In this document: positions 1 to 6,017 of the stretch, piece by piece
Layout: every line of letters starts with the position of its first letter
Position numbering within the stretch: the first letter of the stretch is position 1
DNA from: Gammaproteobacteria bacterium
Lineage (GTDB): Bacteria; Pseudomonadota; Gammaproteobacteria; Xanthomonadales; Xanthomonadaceae
DNA: 18,076 bases
Direction of reading: 5' to 3'
Assembly: GCA_030431185.1 (NCBI GenBank)
Contig: JAUIJO010000027.1
Coordinates: 1-18,076, forward strand
Made by a program: the position numbers and the translations under genes
Notes under the pieces: model-generated
Databases searched by the model: none
Told to the model about the DNA's origin: nothing
Seen by the model: the letters and a program-made list of their open reading frames with translations, nothing else

Positions 1-471
1 GTGCGCCCACAAGGTCATGGTGACGTCCCACACGTCGTCCTCGCGCAGCACCCGCGCATCCATCGCGTCGGCCACCGCGTCGGCGACCACGGTCAGCGTC
101 GGCGATCGCCGGGCCTGGAAGTCCTCGGGATAGCGCCGCGCGTCGCGGCGCGGCATCGAGAACGCCAGGTCGAACAGGTGCGGATGGGCGAGGGCATAGT
201 CGAGGTAGAGCCGATGCACCGCGATCAAGCGGGTCAACGGGTCGAGCCCGCGCGCGCGCGCGTCCCAGTGCCGGGCGATCGCGTCGAAGCTGTCGTTGCC
301 GATGCGCGCCAGCAGCGCGTCGCGACTCTCGAAATGCCGGTAGATCGCCATCGGCGACAGCCCGGCGGCGGCGGCCACGCGGCGCATCGTCACGCCCGCA
401 TCGCCTTCGCGCTCGAGCAGGCCGCGCGCGGCATTGAGGATGCGTTCGGCGGTGTCGGGGCGGGCGCGCAT
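1..471 (-). CDS. TetR-family transcriptional regulator (partial, C-terminus outside window)
   Basis: The 157 visible codons run from an ATG at 471 to the window edge, so the C-terminus is missing. Residues about 5-50 form a typical TetR N-terminal DNA-binding domain: an initial helix (AERILNAARGLLE), then a helix-turn-helix with VTMRRVAAAAGLSPMAIYRHF, the most conserved stretch of the family. The remainder is helical and lies in the ligand-binding/dimerisation half, which is variable, so the ligand cannot be read. TetR proteins are usually repressors released by a small molecule. The gene is divergent from hutU, with 145 bp between the start codons, so it could act on its own promoter, on hutU, or on targets beyond the window. 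The usual hut repressor is HutC of the GntR family, so a role in histidine use is not assumed. Family assignment is firm; function is open. Confidence 0.9.
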   Translation of the reverse strand, partial: MRARPDTAERILNAARGLLEREGDAGVTMRRVAAAAGLSPMAIYRHFESRDALLARIGNDSFDAIARHWDARARGLDPLTRLIAVHRLYLDYALAHPHLFDLAFSMPRRDARRYPEDFQARRSPTLTVVADAVADAMDARVLREDDVWDVTMTLWAH

Positions 472-473
472 GC

Positions 474-486
474 GTACATCGTATAC
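474..486. promoter_or_regulatory. Possible TetR operator / minus-strand -10 region
   Basis: Just upstream of the TetR start lies GTACATCGTATAC, an imperfect dyad (GTA-A at each end, central C/G). On the minus strand it contains TATACG, which can serve as a -10 eight bases before the ATG. A dyad overlapping the regulator's own promoter would fit autorepression. No clear -35 is visible. The assignment is positional inference. Confidence 0.3.
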
Positions 487-578
487 AACGGACCGCGCGG
501 ACGCCGATTCCGCCCCGATGGCGCCGGGTTCCGGGCCACCAGGCGGCATCGTCCCGCCTGCGGCCCGGGTGACGGCGC

Positions 579-584
579 GATAAT
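579..584 (+). promoter_or_regulatory. Candidate -10 of hutU promoter
   Basis: GATAAT sits 32 bases before the hutU start codon. This would place the transcript start near 591 with a leader of about 26 bases containing the ribosome site CCGGAG (605-610). The -35 region is GC-rich and gives no good match, so an activator or an alternative promoter remains possible. Confidence 0.35.
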
Positions 585-616
585 GAAGGCTGGATACCGA
601 GCCCCCGGAGCACGCC

Positions 617-2293
617 ATGAGCCAGAGCGCCCACACCCGCCATGACCCCACGCGCAGGATCCGCGCGCCCCGCGGCAGCGAACTGAACTGCCGCTCGTGG
701 CTCAGCGAAGCGCCGTTCCGCATGCTCCAGAACAACCTCGACGCCGAAGTCGCCGAACGGCCGGAGGACCTGGTCGTGTACGGCGGCATCGGCCGCGCCG
801 CGCGCGACTGGGAAAGCTACGACGCCATCCTGGCGTCGCTGAAGACCCTGGGCGACGACGAGACCCTGCTGGTGCAGTCGGGCAAGCCCGTGGGCATCTT
901 CCCGACGCATGCGGACGCCCCGCGCGTGCTGATCGCCAACTCGAACCTGGTGCCGGCCTGGTCGACCTGGGAGCACTTCCACGAGCTCGATCGCAAGGGC
1001 TTGATGATGTACGGCCAGATGACCGCGGGCTCGTGGATCTACATCGGCAGCCAGGGCATCGTGCAGGGCACCTACGAGACCTTCGTGGAAATGGGGCGCC
1101 AGCACTACGACGGCAACCTCAAGGGCAAGTGGATCCTGACCGCCGGCCTGGGCGGCATGGGCGGCGCGCAGCCCCTCGCCGCATCGCTGGCCGGTGCCTG
1201 CAGCCTCAACATCGAGTGCCAGCAGAGCCGCATCGACATGCGCCTGCGCACGCGCTACGTGGACGAGCAGGCCAGCGACCTGGACGACGCGCTGGCGCGC
1301 ATCGAAAGGTACACCGCCGCGGGCGAGGCCAGGTCGATCGCGCTGCTGGGCAACGCCGCCGAAGTGCTGCCGCTGATGGTCGAGCGCGGCGTCCGCCCGG
1401 ACGCGGTCACCGACCAGACCAGCGCGCACGATCCGGTGCATGGCTACCTGCCGGCCGGCTGGAGCGTGGAACTCTGGGAGCGCCTGCAGAAGGAGGACCC
1501 GGTGCGGGTACGCGACGCGGCGAAGAAGTCGATGCGCGTGCACGTCGAGGCGATGCTCGCGTTCGAAAAGCAGGGCATCCCCACCTTCGACTACGGCAAC
1601 AACATCCGCCAGATGGCCCGGGACGAAGGCTGCGCGAACGCCTTCGACTTCCCGGGTTTCGTCCCCGCCTATGTGCGGCCGCTGTTCTGCCGCGGCATCG
1701 GGCCGTTCCGCTGGGTCGCGCTGTCGGGCGACCCGGAGGACATCTACAGGACCGATGCGAAGGTGAAGGAGCTGATCCCGGACGATGCCCACCTGCACAA
1801 CTGGCTGGACATGGCGCGCGAGCGCATCGACTTCCAGGGGCTGCCGGCGCGGATCTGCTGGGTCGGCCTGGGCCAGCGCCACAAGCTGGGCCTGGCCTTC
1901 AACGAGATGGTGCGCAACGGCGAACTGAAGGCGCCCGTGGTGATCGGGCGCGACCACCTCGATTCGGGATCGGTGGCCTCGCCCAATCGCGAGACCGAAG
2001 CCATGCGTGACGGCTCCGACGCGGTGTCCGACTGGCCGCTGCTCAACGCGATGCTCAACGTCGCGGGCGGCGCGACCTGGGTCTCCCTGCACCACGGTGG
2101 CGGCGTCGGCATGGGTTACAGCCAGCACAGCGGCGTGGTCATCGTCTGCGATGGCAGCGAGGCGGCGGACAAACGCATCGCCCGCGTGCTGTGGAACGAT
2201 CCCGGCACCGGCGTCATGCGCCATGCCGATGCCGGATACGAGGTCGCCAGGCAGTGTGCGAAGGCGCAGGGCCTGAAGCTGCCGATGGCGTGA
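617..2293 (+). CDS. hutU: Urocanate hydratase (urocanase)
   Basis: HutU catalyses step two of histidine degradation, converting urocanate to 4-imidazolone-5-propionate in the cytoplasm with tightly bound NAD+ acting as an electrophile. The 558-residue product has the normal family length. Family hallmarks are visible: YGGIGRAARDWES (55-67), the glycine-rich NAD-binding segment TAGLGGMGGAQP (175-186), TDQTSAHDP (265-273) and ARICWVGLGQR, whose Cys414 corresponds to the catalytic-region cysteine of Pseudomonas urocanase (Cys410). The ATG at 617 is preceded by GGAG at six bases' spacing, which fixes the start. No hutH, hutI or hutG lies on its 3' side, where a convergent beta-lactamase-like gene follows. 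Upstream is a divergent TetR gene, so hutU looks monocistronic here. Identification is very secure. Confidence 0.97.
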   Translation: MSQSAHTRHDPTRRIRAPRGSELNCRSWLSEAPFRMLQNNLDAEVAERPEDLVVYGGIGRAARDWESYDAILASLKTLGDDETLLVQSGKPVGIFPTHADAPRVLIANSNLVPAWSTWEHFHELDRKGLMMYGQMTAGSWIYIGSQGIVQGTYETFVEMGRQHYDGNLKGKWILTAGLGGMGGAQPLAASLAGACSLNIECQQSRIDMRLRTRYVDEQASDLDDALARIERYTAAGEARSIALLGNAAEVLPLMVERGVRPDAVTDQTSAHDPVHGYLPAGWSVELWERLQKEDPVRVRDAAKKSMRVHVEAMLAFEKQGIPTFDYGNNIRQMARDEGCANAFDFPGFVPAYVRPLFCRGIGPFRWVALSGDPEDIYRTDAKVKELIPDDAHLHNWLDMARERIDFQGLPARICWVGLGQRHKLGLAFNEMVRNGELKAPVVIGRDHLDSGSVASPNRETEAMRDGSDAVSDWPLLNAMLNVAGGATWVSLHHGGGVGMGYSQHSGVVIVCDGSEAADKRIARVLWNDPGTGVMRHADAGYEVARQCAKAQGLKLPMA

Positions 2294-2302
2294 TCGGCGA
2301 GC

Positions 2303-2326
2303 GCGGCGCGTGCGTGCACGTGCCGC
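2303..2326. terminator. Hairpin between convergent hutU and beta-lactamase-like gene
   Basis: Nine base pairs (GCGGCGCGT with ACGTGCCGC, one G-T wobble) close a six-base loop ten bases after the hutU stop. The position between two convergent genes suits a bidirectional terminator. Neither strand has a T-run after the stem, so this is not a classical intrinsic terminator and may only stabilise 3' ends. Confidence 0.4.
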
Positions 2327-2339
2327 CCCCGCTTCGCCG

Positions 2340-3734
2340 CTAGGGGGACGGCGCGTCGGTGGAGGCGGGCACCGGCGTCGCGGCCCCGCCGCCGGCCGGC
2401 GACGCGCTCAGGCCGCCGGATTCCCCGGCCCGGAACACGACGTCGAACGCGCGCCAGTGCAGGCCGCCGTCGGCGATCGGCGTCAGGTGGAAGGACCAGT
2501 AGGCCGGTTTCCCCGGCATGGTCAGGGTCATGCCGCCCCGGCCCGGGACCTCGTCGATCCGGAGGGTGCCGAAGTCCGGGTGCTCGTATCGCCCCGCAAG
2601 CGCGCGATGCGATGCAGACAGTGGCACCGCTCCGGGTCGCACCGGCGGCGGCGTCGGCGGCGTGGCTCCCAGCAGGCCACGCAGCGTCCTGCCCATCCGC
2701 AGCACCGGGTAGTCGAACAGGTTGCCGGTATAGCTCACCGCCAGGTCGCTGCCGCGCCAGGCGATGGCATTGGCCGAGTAGCCCGGCAGGGTGCCCTGCA
2801 CCGCCACGAACTCGCCATTGTCGTCGCGCCCGGTGTCGATGGAGCCCAGCGGATCCTCGTCGACGAACAGCTCGGGATAGGCGCCATCGGCGAGCGTGCG
2901 CGCCCATCGCGCCAGGTCGGTGGCGGTGGTGACCAGGCCGGAGCTGCCGATCTCCAGCGGCGCCGGTACGGGGGTCATGACGCCCTCGGGTTCCGGGCCC
3001 GCCGTGTAGGGCAGGGCGCCTCCGGGAACGTGGTCGGCGGTCTGCAGCGCGACCTGGCTCTCGTCCATCCCGGCAGGGCGCAGGACGAGGTCCCGGGCGA
3101 CCTCTTCGAACGGACGACCGCTCGCGCGCGAGACCACCTCGGCCAGCAGGGCATAGCCGACGTTCGAGTAGCGCTCCTTGCCGGGCGTTTGCAGGCGATC
3201 GGGGTGCGCCGCCAACCAGGTCGCCACCTCCGCCTCGCCGATGGGGAAGTCGTCGGGCAGGTCGCGCGGCAGTCCCGCGCTGTGGTGGAGCACCGCGCGC
3301 AGGCTCATGCCCGGCCGGTCGGCCAGGGCCGGCAACCAGCGACCGACGGGCTGGTCCAGCGACACCGTGCCCGCGCGCTCGAGCTGGACGAGGGTCGCGG
3401 CCACCACGCCCTTGGTGACCGAGGCGGCGCTGTAACGCGTGTCGAGGGTGTGCGCCCGGCGCGCAGGCCAGTCGGCGTAGCCGTAGTGGCGGACCAGGAC
3501 CGGCCGCTCGCCGCGCATGACCACCAGGGTCCCCGACAGGTCCGCATGCGCGGCCAGCGGCGCGAAGTAGGCGTCAACGCGCGCGGCCAGTTGCGGGTCC
3601 TCCGCGACCACCGCCAGCGCGGGCGATGCCGGGGCACGCGGCGGCGTGGCCGCACAGGCGCTGGCGAGCAGGACGACGGCACCTGCCAGGCACATCGTCG
3701 TCGTCCATGGGGAAAGTGGGCCACGCATGCGCAT
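2340..3734 (-). CDS. Serine beta-lactamase-like (class C / PBP-type) lipoprotein hydrolase
   Basis: The product belongs to the beta-lactamase/DD-peptidase-like serine hydrolase family (Pfam Beta-lactamase, class C fold), which includes esterases and D-amino-acid peptidases as well as true lactamases. With the start at 3734 it has 464 residues. An N-terminal hydrophobic segment ends in ASAC (Cys27), a probable lipobox, so the protein is likely an envelope lipoprotein. The catalytic SVTK (Ser105, Lys108) and the YSN triad (189-191) are intact, with HHSAGLP (150-156) and a GTLPGYS element. The C-terminal part (LAGRYEHPDFGTLRI) resembles the small beta-barrel found after many such domains. The ATG at 3734 is preferred over the longer TTG at 3746 because GAGGA lies five bases before it. 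The substrate cannot be deduced, and resistance should not be assumed. Confidence 0.9.
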   Translation of the reverse strand: MRMRGPLSPWTTTMCLAGAVVLLASACAATPPRAPASPALAVVAEDPQLAARVDAYFAPLAAHADLSGTLVVMRGERPVLVRHYGYADWPARRAHTLDTRYSAASVTKGVVAATLVQLERAGTVSLDQPVGRWLPALADRPGMSLRAVLHHSAGLPRDLPDDFPIGEAEVATWLAAHPDRLQTPGKERYSNVGYALLAEVVSRASGRPFEEVARDLVLRPAGMDESQVALQTADHVPGGALPYTAGPEPEGVMTPVPAPLEIGSSGLVTTATDLARWARTLADGAYPELFVDEDPLGSIDTGRDDNGEFVAVQGTLPGYSANAIAWRGSDLAVSYTGNLFDYPVLRMGRTLRGLLGATPPTPPPVRPGAVPLSASHRALAGRYEHPDFGTLRIDEVPGRGGMTLTMPGKPAYWSFHLTPIADGGLHWRAFDVVFRAGESGGLSASPAGGGAATPVPASTDAPSP

Positions 3735-3748
3735 ATCCGTCCTCAACT

Positions 3749-3768
3749 GTATTGGTGATCTATAACAC
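3749..3768. promoter_or_regulatory. Imperfect dyad and candidate minus-strand promoter of the beta-lactamase-like gene
   Basis: In this AT-rich stretch, TATAGA (reverse complement of 3759-3764) is a plausible -10 for the minus-strand gene, giving a short leader with GAGGA. It lies inside a 20-bp imperfect dyad centred on GATC, with six of ten symmetric pairs matching (GT-TT...GATC...AA-AC). No regulator can be named, and the -35 is unclear. Confidence 0.3.
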
Positions 3769-3842
3769 TATCAGACAAGCACACTTAGTGGAAAGTGATC
3801 CGTTGGCTCGGGTTGCCTTGAGCGGTCATGACCCTCCGCAGC

Positions 3843-3871
3843 TTGCGCGCGACGCGCGGCTGGAGTAAATA
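3843..3871 (+). promoter_or_regulatory. Promoter of the ArsR-cupin/DUF2867 operon
   Basis: TTGCGC (3843-3848) and TAAATA (3866-3871) are separated by 17 bp, a normal sigma-70 geometry. The transcript would start near 3878, about 24 bases before the regulator's ATG. The -10 overlaps the left arm of the palindrome at 3868-3893. Confidence 0.5.
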
Positions 3872-3893
3872 GTTAATAAATTAATTAACTATT
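3868..3893. promoter_or_regulatory. 26-bp palindromic operator candidate for the ArsR-type repressor
   Basis: Perfect 10-bp inverted arms, AATAGTTAAT and ATTAACTATT, flank a six-base AT spacer. The element is wholly AT-rich in a very GC-rich genome, ends eight bases before the regulator's start codon and overlaps the predicted -10 and start site. ArsR/SdpR dimers bind AT-rich dyads of this kind and commonly repress their own operons. Binding by this particular protein is inferred from position and symmetry. Confidence 0.65.
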
Positions 3894-3901
3894 GTGTCCC
3901 G

Positions 3902-4252
3902 ATGTCCATCGATCGCGTCTTCGAAGCCCTCGCATCCACGCCGCGCCGCAAGATCCTCGCCTACCTCAACGAGGGCGAGATGACGGCCGGCGAGATCGGC
4001 GAACGCTTCGATTTCAGCAAGCCGGCGCTGTCGGGGCACCTGCGCGTGCTCGAGGAGGCCGGGCTCATCGTCCGCGAGCGCCGCGGCCAGTTCGTCTACT
4101 TCCGCCAGCAACCGGACCGCCTGGCCAACACGCTGTTCGCGTGGGCGTCCGAGGTATGCCCGGTGGCCGGGCCGCTCAAGCGCGAGAGCCGGGGCCGCGC
4201 GCGAAGCCTTCGCGCACCGGTGGCGGAAGCGGGTGCACGCGACGATGACTGA
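3902..4252 (+). CDS. ArsR/SdpR-type winged-helix repressor
   Basis: The 116-residue product has the ArsR-family fold. Residues 3-25 (DRVFEALASTPRRKILAYL) are the typical N-terminal helices. Residues 27-53 carry the helix-turn-helix (MTAGEIGERF, SKPALSGHLRVLEEAGL), and 56-69 form the wing (VRERRGQFVYFRQ). There is a single cysteine (Cys86) and no CxC motif, so it is probably not a metal sensor; the sequence type is closer to SdpR, the autorepressor of immunity operons. The basic C-terminal tail (about 91-104) is variable. No Shine-Dalgarno sequence precedes the ATG. The next gene starts 26 bp downstream on the same strand, and a strong palindrome lies immediately upstream, so an autoregulated bicistronic operon is likely. 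The inducing signal is unknown. Confidence 0.9.
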   Translation: MSIDRVFEALASTPRRKILAYLNEGEMTAGEIGERFDFSKPALSGHLRVLEEAGLIVRERRGQFVYFRQQPDRLANTLFAWASEVCPVAGPLKRESRGRARSLRAPVAEAGARDDD

Positions 4253-4277
4253 CGCCGGGAACGGCAAGGAGACAGTG

Positions 4278-5735
4278 ATGGAACACACCACCCAGCGCAC
4301 GAACAGCTTCCCCTCGGTCAGCCTGCGGCACCACGACGGCGGACTGCCGGTCGAGGTGACCCTGGTCGGGCAGCTTGGCCCCGGCAGCGGCGACCGCCTG
4401 ATCGGCTCGGTCGGGGCGCGGCAGGCGCGGCATCCGCGCCATGTCGATGCGCTCGACGAGCCCTCTGCGCGACTTGGCGCGGTCGACCTGGCCCGGGGCG
4501 ATGCGACGGCGCTGTACTCGTTCGTCGTCGGTCCCCAGGGCCATCCTTTCCATCGCCACGCCGGCCATCGCGTGTTCACCGCCGTGGTGGGCAGCGGCGG
4601 CGCCAGCCTGCGTTTCTCGACCGCCTCGCGCGCGCAGCTTGAGCGCGATCCGGACCAGTTCTTCCATGCGCTGCAGTGCGTGCACGTACCGCCCGATGCA
4701 CTGGTCACCGTCCGTTTCGGCGGGGATACCTGGCACCAGTTCGCGCCCCTCGGCCCTGATGCGCGCAACCCCGTGCTGATGGCCCTGTCCTGCCACACCA
4801 ACGAGCTCGGCGGCATCCTCGATCCCGGTCTGCGGACCCAGGTCGAGGCCGGCGAAGGCGACATCCCCACGCTGACGGAACTGCTTCCCGAAGCGCTGGC
4901 CGAGCGCGTCCCGCGCGCGCTGGGTTCCGGTCGCGTGCCGGTCACGTCCCTGTCCTTCAAGGCCCCGGTGTCCAGCCTGTCGTGGCGCGTGTGCATGCAC
5001 CTGCGCTCGGTGGCCGGTGCGGTCCTGGGCCGCTGGCGGCACTGGGGCGCGCCAGTCGGATTCCTGACCCATCGGCACGCGCGCTACCCGGTGACGGCCA
5101 GCGCGACGGTGCCTGTCGACACCCTGCTGGCCGGCGTGCTGCCGGGACCGGGCGTGCACGAGGACTGGTTCGAGCTTGAACTGCCGGCCGGCACGCTCGC
5201 GCTGCCCCGCGCCACCGACGCCATGACGGCGGTGCTCGAAGGGTTCCTCGACAACCAGGCGGCCACCGTCTCCGGACTGATGGCCCTGCGCAACGCGCTG
5301 GTCAGGCCGCTGGGCCTGCGCACCTCCAGCATTGGCTGCCCGGCCTCCTCGCTGCTGGGCAGGCAGGACGGCGCGCGGCTGTTTGCCGCCCGCTTCCCGG
5401 TGCTCGACAGCCGGACGAGCGAGGATGGCGCGTGCGTGCAGGTCCTGCTGGGCGCGGACGACCGTCATCTGCGCTTCCGCTCCTGCGTCCGCGTGCAGCG
5501 CCACCCGGATGGCCGCGTGCGGGTCGCGCTGGGGACGCGGGTGCGGCCGGCCAACGCGTTCGGTCGTTTCTACATGGCCGCCATCGCGCGCGTGCACCGC
5601 CACTACATCGCGCCGACCATGCTGCGGTCGGCCGTCGCGCATGCCGTGCGTGCGCGCTCAGGCCAGCCGCTGCCCGGCCTGGCAGCGACGCGGGGGCTGG
5701 ATGGCAGCGCGGCCAATGCGTGGGAAAATGGCTGA
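4278..5735 (+). CDS. Cupin-like / DUF2867 two-domain protein of unknown function
   Basis: No established function is known to me. The 485-residue product appears to have two parts. Residues about 65-175 look cupin-like: GHPFHRHAGH places His92 and His94 as possible metal ligands, with a later His153 in GDTWHQF, the spacing of a double-stranded beta-helix metal site. Residues about 292-460 resemble DUF2867: an HEDWFELELP strand, a segment GLMALRNALVRPLGL, then FPVLDSRT, RHLRFRSCVRV and NAFGRFYMAAIARVHRHYI, the usual C-terminal signature. No signal peptide or membrane helix is seen. The start at 4278 is chosen because AAGGAG lies six bases before it; the frame extends upstream to 4233, overlapping the regulator gene. 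It is probably co-transcribed with the ArsR-type repressor. Domain calls are from motif reading and need a profile search. Confidence 0.75.
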   Translation: MEHTTQRTNSFPSVSLRHHDGGLPVEVTLVGQLGPGSGDRLIGSVGARQARHPRHVDALDEPSARLGAVDLARGDATALYSFVVGPQGHPFHRHAGHRVFTAVVGSGGASLRFSTASRAQLERDPDQFFHALQCVHVPPDALVTVRFGGDTWHQFAPLGPDARNPVLMALSCHTNELGGILDPGLRTQVEAGEGDIPTLTELLPEALAERVPRALGSGRVPVTSLSFKAPVSSLSWRVCMHLRSVAGAVLGRWRHWGAPVGFLTHRHARYPVTASATVPVDTLLAGVLPGPGVHEDWFELELPAGTLALPRATDAMTAVLEGFLDNQAATVSGLMALRNALVRPLGLRTSSIGCPASSLLGRQDGARLFAARFPVLDSRTSEDGACVQVLLGADDRHLRFRSCVRVQRHPDGRVRVALGTRVRPANAFGRFYMAAIARVHRHYIAPTMLRSAVAHAVRARSGQPLPGLAATRGLDGSAANAWENG

Positions 5736-5813
5736 GCCGGCATGGCCCGCGCCCCGGTCCCCCGGGGCGCCGTGCCCGCCGCTTCGCTGCCCTCGAACCG
5801 ACCGCTGTCCACC

Positions 5814-6017
5814 ATGACGTTCCAGCCCGATCCCGCTACCGATCCCAGGCCCCTGCCGCCCGAAGAACCCTTGCCGACCGATTGTTGCGGCAGCGGCTGC
5901 CCGGTCTGCGTGCTCGATACCTACACCGAGGACCTGCACCGCTACCGGGCCGACCTGGTCGCCTGGCGGGAGCGCCATCCCGAGGCCGGCGACGCGGCGG
6001 ACGACGCCGGGGCCTAG
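5814..6017 (+). CDS. Small Oxidored-like (PF09791-type) cysteine-rich protein
   Basis: This 67-residue protein has a proline-rich N-terminus (PRPLPPEEPLP) followed by DCCGSGCPVCVLDTY, with Cys24, Cys25, Cys29 and Cys32, then a short helix (TEDLHRYRADLVAW). That layout is the hallmark of the Oxidored-like family, found as small proteins in proteobacteria and as a domain in eukaryotic mitochondrial proteins. The cysteines could bind a metal or act in redox chemistry; neither is shown. The frame also extends upstream to an ATG at 5742, but that extension is low-complexity and the family normally begins close to the proline-rich segment, so 5814 is preferred. No clear ribosome site precedes it. 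Its stop lies in a CTAG shared with the opposite-strand MFS gene. It follows the DUF2867 gene by 78 bp and may be transcribed with it. Confidence 0.75.
   Translation: MTFQPDPATDPRPLPPEEPLPTDCCGSGCPVCVLDTYTEDLHRYRADLVAWRERHPEAGDAADDAGA

Noticed and set aside
2340..3734. Calling the beta-lactamase-like lipoprotein an antibiotic-resistance gene
   Set aside because: The fold family includes many esterases and peptidases, and nothing in the sequence or its neighbours indicates lactam hydrolysis.
2310..3758. 482-codon plus-strand frame opposite the beta-lactamase-like gene
   Set aside because: The minus-strand reading has intact SxxK and YxN motifs and a lipoprotein signal; the plus-strand reading is Arg/Gly/Gln-rich and featureless.
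4233..4277. Upstream ATG starts at 4233 and 4245 for the cupin-DUF2867 gene, overlapping the ArsR gene
   Set aside because: The ATG at 4278 has AAGGAG at ideal spacing; the extension lacks a ribosome site and has no domain content.
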